Shown: piece after piece, positions 1 to 7,091 of the stretch
How the letters are laid out: each line of letters begins with the position of its first letter
Position numbering within the stretch: position 1 is the stretch's first letter
NCBI RefSeq assembly: GCF_002875945.1
Contig: NZ_MCZK01000141.1
Location: 1-51,962 of the forward strand
DNA: 51,962 nt
Reading direction: 5' to 3'
Origin: Vibrio lentus
Lineage (GTDB): Bacteria > Pseudomonadota > Gammaproteobacteria > Enterobacterales > Vibrionaceae
Translations under genes and position numbers: made by a program
Notes under the pieces: model-generated
Database searches by the model: none
Seen by the model: the letters and a program-made list of their open reading frames with translations, nothing else
What the model was told of the DNA's origin: nothing

Positions 1-600
1 GTTTTACTTGACCACTTCACTACGGCACTGATAGATTCCCAGTGGTTTGTTCCTCTAGAGCGTGAAGGGCTACAGAACTTGTTAACGGAACGTAAGATTA
101 TTCGTGCCGCTCAGAAAAAAGATAAAGTCGTTAATAACCATGGAGCAGACTTGTCGTCCTTAAGTTCTGCAAACATTGTTATAGAAGGTGGCATTGTGGC
201 TTACGACTCTAATATCGTAACGGGCGGGGCAGGTGCTAAGTATTTGGGGATTGGTGGTTCAGGGCAGTATAGAACCGATCAAGTGACAGTTAACTTAAGA
301 GCCGTTGATGTAAGAACAGGGCAAGTTCTGTTGAGTGTGACTACGACAAAAACCATTTCATCACATGAGATAGGATTCGGCGCATTTCGATTTGTTGACT
401 ACAAAGAACTATTAGAAGTTGAAATGGGCTACAGCCAAAATGAACCCGTTAATATCGCTGTGATGTCAGCGATTGATGCTGCGGTAATACATCTTATTGT
501 AAAAGGCATGAAGCGTGGAATGTGGTCGCCGGGCGATCCTAATGCACTACAAAATCCAATTATTGCTCGTTATTCCGAAGAGAGCGCCGACATATTGTAA
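1..600 (+). CDS. csgG: Curli secretion pore CsgG, 5' truncated by window
   Basis: The frame is open from base 1 to a TAA at 598-600, giving the last 199 residues of a protein whose start lies outside the window. CsgG is the outer-membrane lipoprotein that forms the nonameric channel exporting curli subunits. The stretch PLEREGLQNLLTERKIIR, the following NIVIEGGIVAYDSN, and FRFVDYKELLE...GYSQNEPVN match the CsgG family closely, as I recall the E. coli protein. The lipobox and N-terminus are not visible. Other csg genes would be expected just upstream, but this cannot be seen. The downstream neighbour is convergent and a hairpin terminator separates them. The family call is firm; whether the organism makes curli depends on the unseen genes. 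Confidence 0.93.
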   Translation, partial: VLLDHFTTALIDSQWFVPLEREGLQNLLTERKIIRAAQKKDKVVNNHGADLSSLSSANIVIEGGIVAYDSNIVTGGAGAKYLGIGGSGQYRTDQVTVNLRAVDVRTGQVLLSVTTTKTISSHEIGFGAFRFVDYKELLEVEMGYSQNEPVNIAVMSAIDAAVIHLIVKGMKRGMWSPGDPNALQNPIIARYSEESADIL

Positions 601-622
601 GCAACCGAGTAAGCAGCAAAAT

Positions 623-667
623 AGGGCTATGCGGAAAACGGATTTTTCCCTTAGCCCTGTTTTTTTT
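623..667 (+). terminator. Rho-independent terminator after csgG
   Basis: A 7-bp stem (AGGGCTA at 623-629 with TAGCCCT at 652-658) is followed by a run of T residues to 667. It lies 23 nt after the csgG stop and before the stop of the convergent gene at 684, so it ends csgG transcription. The loop is long (22 nt) and itself contains A- and T-rich segments that can pair. Confidence 0.75.
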
Positions 668-683
668 CAACCACTCAAATGTT

Positions 684-1106
684 CTATTTCACATCACAAG
701 TGATGTTCTTGATTGGTGTCTCTGAGGTAACAAAGCAAACATACGCTTCAACAGGGTTATTTGGACCAATTCGAATGTAACCTGCCTGTACTTCATCTTC
801 GTTAAAAGTCACCGAGTGAGATTTACCCGTTTGGCCATCGTAGAAACTTGCTTCAAAATTACTATTCATTTGGCTTGCGATACGGTTGCGTGTTGTAGAC
901 GTCGTGAATGTAATATTCGCGCATCGCATTGGTGGCTTCTCAGTAATCAAAAACTGTCCGCTTTCTTTATCTAGTACGCCGCCTTTTGTATCAGGCTGAA
1001 TGTCTATTGGTTGGAATTGTTCGATCGTACAAGTTTCTTTGGCAGACGCTGCCGTGGGCATCAGGATCGCGAGGGCTAAAGGTAAAGCGAAGAGTACTGG
1101 TTTCAT
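684..1106 (-). CDS. Hypothetical exported protein, 140 aa
   Basis: I do not recognise this family. The start at 1106 (MKPVLFALPLALAILMPTAASA) gives a clean Sec signal peptide of about 22 residues with an A-S-A cleavage site. A start 14 codons upstream (1148) would only prepend another hydrophobic segment and is less likely. The mature protein has four cysteines (ETC near its start, RCAN, YVCF and TCDV near the end), which suggests two disulfides in the periplasm, and it looks beta-rich. It is convergent with csgG, so it could be an envelope protein linked to curli, but the sequence is not CsgC-like and the link is only positional. No catalytic motif is visible. Confidence 0.7.
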   Translation of the reverse strand: MKPVLFALPLALAILMPTAASAKETCTIEQFQPIDIQPDTKGGVLDKESGQFLITEKPPMRCANITFTTSTTRNRIASQMNSNFEASFYDGQTGKSHSVTFNEDEVQAGYIRIGPNNPVEAYVCFVTSETPIKNITCDVK

Positions 1107-1227
1107 GAGAACAACACCGTATATAAAAAGAGCGAAAGATAATAGCACCGTTATGGTGCTATTAAATGTAATGGTTCTGTTATTAGGTCATGGTTATATT
1201 ATGAGAAAGTCATGGCATCGAATTGAG

Positions 1228-2115
1228 CTAGCTGTCGTTACTAACCTCAAATTGACACTGAGCTTGTCGGCTTTGTGATTGTTGAGTGACATTGAAACCT
1301 TTCTCTTTTAATAGCTGCAAAAGGTTGCCTTCGCCAATCAGGTGTAAAGTGCCGACGACCAGCACATAGTGTCCCTTTGAGTCGAGTTTCCAATCATTGG
1401 AGGATAGCTTGTTTGCCCAATCAACGTTGCGATCCGTTAGAAATGCTTTCTCAAGCTCGGTGGGCATTTCAGACAGCTCTGCAAATTCCTCAAGTTTGGT
1501 TACATCTCCAGCTTGCCAGCTCTCAATTAGGCAATGAACCACACGGTCTGTTTGGTCAAATTCTTCAATGCTTGTCACTAGCCACTCTTTACCAGAATCT
1601 TTTTGCCCTGCAATGAGGTCTATTTGAAATTGTAGTGGCTCTAGGCTGAGCACTGGAACGTCTTGTATCGTCGCTTTATAGGCGAGTGTTGCGTCTACAC
1701 CGCCCGCGGAGCCGTAACCAAGGTTCTTTAACTGCTGCATTTGTATCGACAGAGATGTTGCCCAAGGTGGGGAGCTCAGTAGTTGTTGTGTCGACATACC
1801 CAAAGATTTGGAAATGCTTGTTAATAACTGCTGTTGATCTTCGCTTAATATATCACCCGTGGTCACTGTGGTCGTGGGATACACCACGCCTTCTGTCTTT
1901 CTTATATCCGTCTCGACAATTAATCCGTCGCTCTCTTTTAGCGTGTCAGTGATCTGTGCGGGAAGCGGGTACATGCTCTCATCCCCAACGTGCACAGAAC
2001 CTAAGATAGTGAGGGTCAAATCATCCTTTTTAGCTTGCCAATAAAGAGGTTCGGCGACAGCTTGCTTTGCTGAAAAGGCAAGTGTGAGTAACGTAAGGTA
2101 CAAGAATGTGCGCAA
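1228..2115 (-). CDS. TraB/GumN family protein, exported
   Basis: A 295-residue protein with a 21-residue signal peptide ending AVA. The two family hallmarks are present: an N-terminal TILGSVHVGDESMYPLP block (the G-S-x-H motif) around residues 36-53 and a C-terminal VLVVGTLHLIGEGNLLQLLKEKGF block around 250-275 (the G-x-x-H motif). TraB/GumN proteins of the TIKI/erythromycin-esterase-like superfamily are thought to be metal-dependent hydrolases or peptidases, but the bacterial substrate is generally unknown. It is monocistronic here: a gap of about 120 nt separates it from the gene downstream, and the upstream gene is divergent. Length and both motifs are intact. The family call is firm and the function is open. 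Confidence 0.85.
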   Translation of the reverse strand: MRTFLYLTLLTLAFSAKQAVAEPLYWQAKKDDLTLTILGSVHVGDESMYPLPAQITDTLKESDGLIVETDIRKTEGVVYPTTTVTTGDILSEDQQQLLTSISKSLGMSTQQLLSSPPWATSLSIQMQQLKNLGYGSAGGVDATLAYKATIQDVPVLSLEPLQFQIDLIAGQKDSGKEWLVTSIEEFDQTDRVVHCLIESWQAGDVTKLEEFAELSEMPTELEKAFLTDRNVDWANKLSSNDWKLDSKGHYVLVVGTLHLIGEGNLLQLLKEKGFNVTQQSQSRQAQCQFEVSNDS

Positions 2116-2520
2116 AGAAAGCTCCTTTAGAAAGACATAAACTCGTTAAAAAAGATTTTGACGGAGTTTTTTAACGGTTTTTTTTGAGAACGATGTCACG
2201 TTGTTTGTACGAAAAGTATAACAACACGAACAAACTGTTAAACCTTTCTCTCTATCAACAACACGATTTTATGAAATCCTTTGAAAAGATTGTGATTTAA
2301 TTCTCAGTTATTACGTCAAAATAAAAGTGACGGAAGTGTCGTTAGTTGTAACTTGATGATTTTATTAAAATTAAATTTATCAATATTTTTGAGATTTGAA
2401 GCTGATCACTGAATTGGCCTGATTTAATTCACGGCAAAAAATAAGACCATATAGTTTATCTAACTTTCGAAGCGCTCCACTTTGCTTCTGATTCAATTTT
2501 TAAATTAATGGGTGAATACG
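2116..2520. other. Divergent intergenic region before chitobiase
   Basis: About 400 AT-rich bases lie between the TraB/GumN gene and the chitobiase gene, which diverge. It must hold both promoters. I see no ORF with coding character. One CRP-like palindrome is annotated separately at 2291-2306. The 2340-2400 stretch is very AT-rich. Confidence 0.6.
2291..2306 (+). promoter_or_regulatory. Candidate CRP site upstream of chitobiase
   Basis: TGTGA (2291-2295), six bases, then TCTCA (2302-2306) matches the CRP consensus TGTGA-N6-TCACA at nine of ten positions. Catabolite control of chitin utilisation genes is well known in Vibrio, so the placement 215 nt before the chitobiase start makes sense. 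It could equally serve the divergent gene. Assigned by eye without a matrix score. Confidence 0.4.
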
Positions 2521-5172
2521 ATGTTGAAGAGAAACTTACTATCTGTAGCAGTATTGGCTGGTTTGACGGGTTGTGCAGTGACACAAGCTCCTGAGCAACA
2601 GGTTGTTAATGCACTGGCTGATAACCTTGATGTGCAATATGAAATCCTAACCAATCACGGTGCGAATGAGGGTATGGCTTGTCAGGACTTAGGTGCTGAG
2701 TGGGCGTCATGTAATAAAGTGAACATGACCTTGACCAATGACGGTGAAGCGATTGATTCGAAAGATTGGACTATCTACTTCCACAGTATTCGCCTCATCT
2801 TAGATGTTGATAACGAACAGTTTAAAATCACTCGTGTAACGGGTGACCTACACAAACTAGAACCTACAGATAAGTTCGATGGTTTTGCCGCTGGTGAAGA
2901 AGTGATTCTTCCGTTAACGAGTGAGTACTGGCAACTGTTTGAAACTGACTTTATGCCAGGTGCATTCGTAACAGCGCTAAACGCAGAACCTAAGATGATT
3001 GCTTCATTGAATACGGAAGATGTCTCGTCATTCGTAACGGGCCTAGAGGGTAACAACCTTAAACGTACACCTGATGACAATAACGTAATGGCTACAGCGG
3101 TGACGCGTTTCGAAAAGAATGCGGATCTAGCAACGCAAGACGTATCAACAACGCTATTACCAACGCCAATGTCGGTAGAAGCGGGTGAAGGATCTGTGAG
3201 CATTGCTGGTGGTATTGCCCTACCGAAAGAGGCATTTGATACTGAGCAGTTCGCTGCAATTGAAGAACGTGCAGAAGTGGTAAACGTAGATGTGAGTGGT
3301 GACCTTCCAGTAAGTGTTACCGTTGTTCCTACTCAGTTTACGGGTGATTTAGCAAAATCTGGCGCTTATGAACTAAGCATCTCGGAAGAGGGGATTGCGA
3401 TTAAAGCGTTTGATAAAACAGGTGCTTTCTACGCAGTTCAGTCTATTTTTGGCCTAATAGACAGTCAGAACGCTGAATCACTACCACAACTGTCGATCAA
3501 AGATGCACCACGTTTTGATTACCGTGGTGTGATGGTGGATGTTGCTCGAAACTTCCACTCAAAAGATGCCATCCTAGCGACGCTAGATCAAATGGCTGCA
3601 TACAAGATGAATAAACTTCACCTTCACTTAACGGATGATGAAGGTTGGCGTTTAGAAATCCCAGGTTTACCAGAGCTAACGGATGTAGGGTCTAATCGTT
3701 GTTTTGATTTGGAAGAGCAAAGCTGTTTACTGCCTCAGCTAGGTTCAGGTCCAACAACAGACAACTTTGGCTCTGGTTTCTTTAGTAAAGCGGATTACGT
3801 CGAGATCTTAAGTTACGCAAAAGCGCGCAGCATCGAAGTAATTCCAGAAATTGATATGCCAGCACACGCTCGTTCTGCAGTGGTATCAATGGAAGCGCGT
3901 TACACTCGCCTAATGGCGGAAGGTAAAGAAGCGGAAGCGAACGAATACCGTCTGATGGATCCACAAGATACATCGAACGTAACCACAGTTCAGTTTTACG
4001 ATAAGCAAAGCTTCATTAATCCATGTATGGAATCTTCTACTCACTTTGTAGATAAAGTTATCTCTGAAGTAGCGGCAATGCACCAAGAAGCGGGCGTTCC
4101 ACTTACGACTTGGCACTTCGGCGGCGATGAAGCGAAAAACATCAAGTTAGGCGCTGGCTTACAAGATATTAATGCAGAAGAGAAAGTGGCGTGGAAAGGT
4201 AACATCGATTTGTCTAAGCAAGATAAGCCATTCCAACAGTCTCCTCAGTGTCAGTCTTTGATCGCTGATGGAACGGTAAGCGACTTTGGTCATCTGCCAA
4301 GTCACTTTGCAGAGCAGGTATCTAAGATTGTTGCTGACAAAGGCATTCCTCACTTCCAAGCATGGCAAGATGGCCTGAAATACAGCGAAGGCGAGAAAGC
4401 ATTTGCAACCGAAAGCACTCGCGTCAACTTCTGGGACGTTCTTTACTGGGGCGGAACTTCATCAGTGTACGATTGGTCAGCAAAAGGGTATGACGTGATT
4501 GTTTCTAACCCAGACTACGTATACATGGATATGCCATATGAAGTGGATGCAGCTGAGCGCGGCTACTACTGGGCAACGCGTGCTACCGATACCCGTAAGA
4601 TGTTTGGATTCGCACCAGAAAACATGCCACAAAACGCAGAAACATCATTAGACCGTGACGGCAATGGTTTCTCTGGTAAAGGCGAGATTGAAGCGAAACC
4701 TTTCTACGGTTTGTCGGCACAACTTTGGTCTGAAACAGTACGTACCGATGAGCAGTATGAATACATGGTGTTCCCTCGCGTACTTGCAGCAGCAGAGCGC
4801 GCATGGCACAGAGCGGATTGGGAAAACGACTACAAAGTGGGCGTTGAATACTCTCAAGATACCGACCTAGTAAATAAGCAGGCTCTAAACAGTGACTTTA
4901 ATCGTTTCGCGAATATTGTTGGTCAACGTGAACTGGCTAAGCTTGAGAAAGCGGGCATTGATTACCGACTGCCAGTACCGGGCGCTCAGGTTGTTGATGG
5001 CAAGCTAGCGATGAACGTACAATTCCCAGGCGTAGAGCTGCAATACTCTGCTGATGGTGAAAACTGGTTAACGTACGATGAGCAACAACGTCCTTCGGTT
5101 TCAGGCGAAACTTACATCCGCTCTATCTCTGAAAGTGGCGAGAAAGTAAGTCGAGTAACATCAATTAAATAA
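2521..5172 (+). CDS. chb: Chitobiase, GH20 beta-N-acetylhexosaminidase lipoprotein
   Basis: Hydrolyses chitobiose and short chito-oligomers to N-acetylglucosamine from the non-reducing end, in the envelope. Starting at the ATG at 2521 gives 883 residues, the length I recall for the V. harveyi enzyme, and a lipoprotein signal with lipobox LTGC (Cys18). A GTG at 2512 in frame is an alternative start. Order: CHB_HEX N-terminal carbohydrate-binding domain (about 30-170), GH20b domain (about 215-330), catalytic barrel from RFDYRGVMVDVARNFHS onward, and a C-terminal Ig-like domain. The catalytic Asp-Glu pair is in WHFGGDEAKN (Asp536-Glu537). Further substrate-contact regions HLHLTDDEGWRLE and NFWDVLYWGG are intact. 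The gene is single, with its own terminator and a CRP-like site upstream. Sequence similarity to Vibrio chitobiase is very high throughout. Confidence 0.96.
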   Translation: MLKRNLLSVAVLAGLTGCAVTQAPEQQVVNALADNLDVQYEILTNHGANEGMACQDLGAEWASCNKVNMTLTNDGEAIDSKDWTIYFHSIRLILDVDNEQFKITRVTGDLHKLEPTDKFDGFAAGEEVILPLTSEYWQLFETDFMPGAFVTALNAEPKMIASLNTEDVSSFVTGLEGNNLKRTPDDNNVMATAVTRFEKNADLATQDVSTTLLPTPMSVEAGEGSVSIAGGIALPKEAFDTEQFAAIEERAEVVNVDVSGDLPVSVTVVPTQFTGDLAKSGAYELSISEEGIAIKAFDKTGAFYAVQSIFGLIDSQNAESLPQLSIKDAPRFDYRGVMVDVARNFHSKDAILATLDQMAAYKMNKLHLHLTDDEGWRLEIPGLPELTDVGSNRCFDLEEQSCLLPQLGSGPTTDNFGSGFFSKADYVEILSYAKARSIEVIPEIDMPAHARSAVVSMEARYTRLMAEGKEAEANEYRLMDPQDTSNVTTVQFYDKQSFINPCMESSTHFVDKVISEVAAMHQEAGVPLTTWHFGGDEAKNIKLGAGLQDINAEEKVAWKGNIDLSKQDKPFQQSPQCQSLIADGTVSDFGHLPSHFAEQVSKIVADKGIPHFQAWQDGLKYSEGEKAFATESTRVNFWDVLYWGGTSSVYDWSAKGYDVIVSNPDYVYMDMPYEVDAAERGYYWATRATDTRKMFGFAPENMPQNAETSLDRDGNGFSGKGEIEAKPFYGLSAQLWSETVRTDEQYEYMVFPRVLAAAERAWHRADWENDYKVGVEYSQDTDLVNKQALNSDFNRFANIVGQRELAKLEKAGIDYRLPVPGAQVVDGKLAMNVQFPGVELQYSADGENWLTYDEQQRPSVSGETYIRSISESGEKVSRVTSIK

Positions 5173-5192
5173 TCGATAAGCAACATTAATAG

Positions 5193-5244
5193 AAGAGCTC
5201 CCTCGTTATTATCTTACTCAAGGTAAAAAGTGGGAGCTCTTTTT
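5193..5244 (+). terminator. Terminator after chitobiase
   Basis: AAGAGCTCCC (5193-5202) pairs perfectly with GGGAGCTCTT (5232-5241), followed by TTTTG. The loop is long (29 nt), but the 10-bp stem plus T-run 20 nt after the stop codon makes a plausible intrinsic terminator. Confidence 0.7.
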
Positions 5245-5708
5245 GTTTAAGGCGAGTTAAGTCTTTCTCTTAAACAGAAACATATAGAAACCGTCTTTGT
5301 TTATATCGTCAACAATGCACATAAGGTGAGTTTCGTCGCAAAAGTGACGGGCTTCTCATTATTCTCTTCAAAAAATAAGTCCCCTATAAAAAACTCTAAA
5401 TCAAATGTGATTGAACTAACTGAATCTAATTTTGCGTCGTAAAATAATGTGATCTTGATCTGTATGTTTTTGCGTCTTGAGTTTTTTATCAATTTTTATG
5501 TTTTTAAGTGGCTGATTTTAAAGTGTTAAATAACTTGTTCTTTTTTGATAGTGAGAGAGATCACTCTGCTTGTTCTTTTATTTTGAAACGCAAATTAATT
5601 CGAGCAACATAGATTTCATGCCAGGGAGGCTACCAACTACTCAAGCGGTGAAGGTGAATGATGTACCGAAGATATGCCGCTGAAAAAATCAAACTAAGGC
5701 AGTTTACT
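5245..5708. other. AT-rich intergenic region before porin gene
   Basis: About 460 bases without a supported gene. A short minus-strand frame (5301-5492) has no signal or family features and lies in AT-rich DNA, so I do not call it. The region holds a CRP-like palindrome (5550-5565), a half-site TGTGATCT near 5446, and a leader with a good ribosome-binding sequence AAGGTGA at 5651-5657. Confidence 0.55.
5550..5565 (+). promoter_or_regulatory. Candidate CRP site upstream of KdgM-like porin
   Basis: AGTGA, six bases (GAGAGA), then TCACT forms a symmetric site matching TGTGA-N6-TCACA with one change in each half. It lies about 145 nt before the porin start. Sugar-uptake porins are commonly CRP controlled, but this is a visual match only. 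Confidence 0.4.
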
Positions 5709-6401
5709 ATGAAAAAAATTATCGCTCTAAGTGCTCTTTCTCTTGCTTTCGCTTCTAGTGCTTTCGCTGGTTCTTCTTACGTAACAGGTAACATCCAAAT
5801 TCACGATGACGGCCGTATCCACGGTTCTGATATGACTTCTACGCTAGAAGCTGGTCACACGTTTGACAACTCTCTAGGCGGCTTCACGGTTTACTCTGAG
5901 TTTGATGGCATCCAACTGGGTAAACTTGAGTCTGAAAATGGCGGTGCAGGTAATACTACTCCTGGCATCACTGTTGGTGGTGAGCAATCTTTCAACATTA
6001 CTGACAACCTATGGGTTGCTGCGGGTTACCAACATCTATTCTCTGCGGGTGAGAGCATTCAGTTCCGTCCACTAGTTAAGATTGGTTACAACTTCGATAA
6101 CGGTATCTCTATTAGCAACCGTACTCGTGCACACATCGATGATACTTCTGCTGATGCTGACACTGACTACCGCATGGATAACCGCATTGCTTACACAGTG
6201 AATGCTGACCTAGCGCTTAGCTACAACAACGTATACATGATCGAAGCTGAAGCAATGGACCACGAGTTACGTGCAACATGGACTCGTCAAGGCGTTCAAC
6301 CTTACTTTGAGTTCCGTAGCCAAGCTAACGGTGTAGATTTCGCAAACGGCGACTCTAAGCAGAACAACGCATTCGTATTCGGTGCTTCTTACGGCTTCTA
6401 A
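5709..6401 (+). CDS. Small outer-membrane porin, KdgM-like
   Basis: A 230-residue beta-barrel protein with a classic signal peptide (MKKIIALSALSLAFASSAFA, about 20 residues). The mature part alternates hydrophobic and polar residues, is rich in aromatic and acidic residues, and ends in an aromatic Phe (FGASYGF), as outer-membrane barrels do. Length and the early LEAGHTFDNSLGGFTVYSEFDG pattern resemble the KdgM/NanC family of 12-stranded monomeric oligosaccharide porins; this assignment is from memory of family look. In-frame ATG codons at 5658 and 5661 have a better ribosome-binding sequence (AAGGTGA) than 5709, but would put 16-17 charged residues before the signal peptide, so I prefer 5709. 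The gene is single, with a long bidirectional terminator after it. Confidence 0.75.
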   Translation: MKKIIALSALSLAFASSAFAGSSYVTGNIQIHDDGRIHGSDMTSTLEAGHTFDNSLGGFTVYSEFDGIQLGKLESENGGAGNTTPGITVGGEQSFNITDNLWVAAGYQHLFSAGESIQFRPLVKIGYNFDNGISISNRTRAHIDDTSADADTDYRMDNRIAYTVNADLALSYNNVYMIEAEAMDHELRATWTRQGVQPYFEFRSQANGVDFANGDSKQNNAFVFGASYGF

Positions 6402-6509
6402 GCTGATTCACTTGGCGTTTAGTCGATTAGATTATTAGCCGAGTGAGCTTCTTTGTTAAATAGCTTTTTTGTTGAATAACTTCTTAGCTAAATTAGCGAG
6501 GGGAACATA

Positions 6510-6537
6510 GCGGTACTAACAGCCCGGTTGGTACCGC
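6510..6537 (+). repeat. Inverted repeat, hairpin without T-run
   Basis: GCGGTAC (6510-6516) pairs with GTACCGC (6531-6537); a T-G wobble and AAC/GTT extend it to 11 bp with a 6-nt loop. It lies between the porin stop and the strong terminator at 6568 and is not followed by a T-run. It could protect the mRNA 3' end or be an operator-like palindrome. Confidence 0.5.
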
Positions 6538-6567
6538 GACAAGATTTGCTTTACTGTCCAAAAGCAA

Positions 6568-6624
6568 AGAGCCTAGCAAGTAAACCACAGTCTTGGGTTT
6601 GCTTAATGCTAGGCTCTATTTTTA
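6568..6624 (+). terminator. Long bidirectional terminator between porin and copper operon
   Basis: AGAGCCTAGCA (6568-6578) pairs perfectly with TGCTAGGCTCT (6607-6617), and the interior AAGTAAACC / GGTTTGCTT continues the stem to about 20 bp. ATTTTTATT follows on the plus strand and TTTGCTTTT on the minus strand, so it can end both the porin transcript and the convergent copper operon. Confidence 0.85.
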
Positions 6625-6650
6625 TTGCTGTTCGCAGGTCTATTTACGCT

Positions 6651-7091
6651 CTATTTCCCGTTGTAATGACGGTATTCAAACACCTGACCTTTCTCGTTAA
6701 ACGCATAAACAGAATACTCGTCTTTCTTATCGCCATATTCCATGCCCGGCGAGCCCATTGGCATGCCTGGAACCGCCAAGCCAATCGCATTGCGTGGTGG
6801 ATTTTCTAAAAAGGCTTTCACGTCCTCTGCTGGAATGTGCCCTTCAAATACGTAACCATCGATCTCTGCCGTATGGCAAGAAGCCAGCTCTGGCGTTACT
6901 CCTAACTTCTGCTTGATAGGATTCATGTCATCATGGAGTTTCTCTGTGACATCGAAACCTGCGTCTTGCATGTGTTCTGTCCATTCTGTGCAGCAGCCAC
7001 AGTATGGAGACTTATGGTTGAGAACATCAGTAGCGAGAGCTTGTCCTGAAATTGCAGCGAGTGCAGTAAGAGTCATAACTTTACGAATCAT
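6651..7091 (-). CDS. DUF411 metal-binding exported protein
   Basis: A 146-residue protein of the DUF411 family, small periplasmic proteins tied to copper handling. The start at 7091 is chosen because GAGG precedes it at proper spacing and it opens with a signal peptide ([20 protein letters not shown]). The conserved block [16 protein letters not shown] with Cys-Gly-Cys-Cys, a further ASCHT, and [16 protein letters not shown] are typical of the family. The methionine-rich stretch [12 protein letters not shown] is a likely Cu(I) ligand region. The start overlaps the copA stop by 11 nt, indicating translational coupling and shared control by the CueR-type promoter. A role in periplasmic copper binding or transfer is inferred. 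Confidence 0.88.
   Translation of the reverse strand: MIRKVMTLTALAAISGQALATDVLNHKSPYCGCCTEWTEHMQDAGFDVTEKLHDDMNPIKQKLGVTPELASCHTAEIDGYVFEGHIPAEDVKAFLENPPRNAIGLAVPGMPMGSPGMEYGDKKDEYSVYAFNEKGQVFEYRHYNGK

Noticed and set aside
515..703. Plus-strand ORF overlapping the csgG end
   Set aside because: It overlaps csgG and spans the terminator.
1000..1278. Plus-strand ORF opposite the exported protein gene
   Set aside because: It is antisense to two genes without any recognisable motif.
5301..5492. Minus-strand ORF of 63 codons
   Set aside because: It lies in AT-rich intergenic DNA with no family likeness, ribosome-binding site or signal, and it covers the likely regulatory region of the porin gene.
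6510..6537. Inverted repeat as attachment site or IS end
   Set aside because: It is a single hairpin without a transposase, direct repeats or partner copy in the window.
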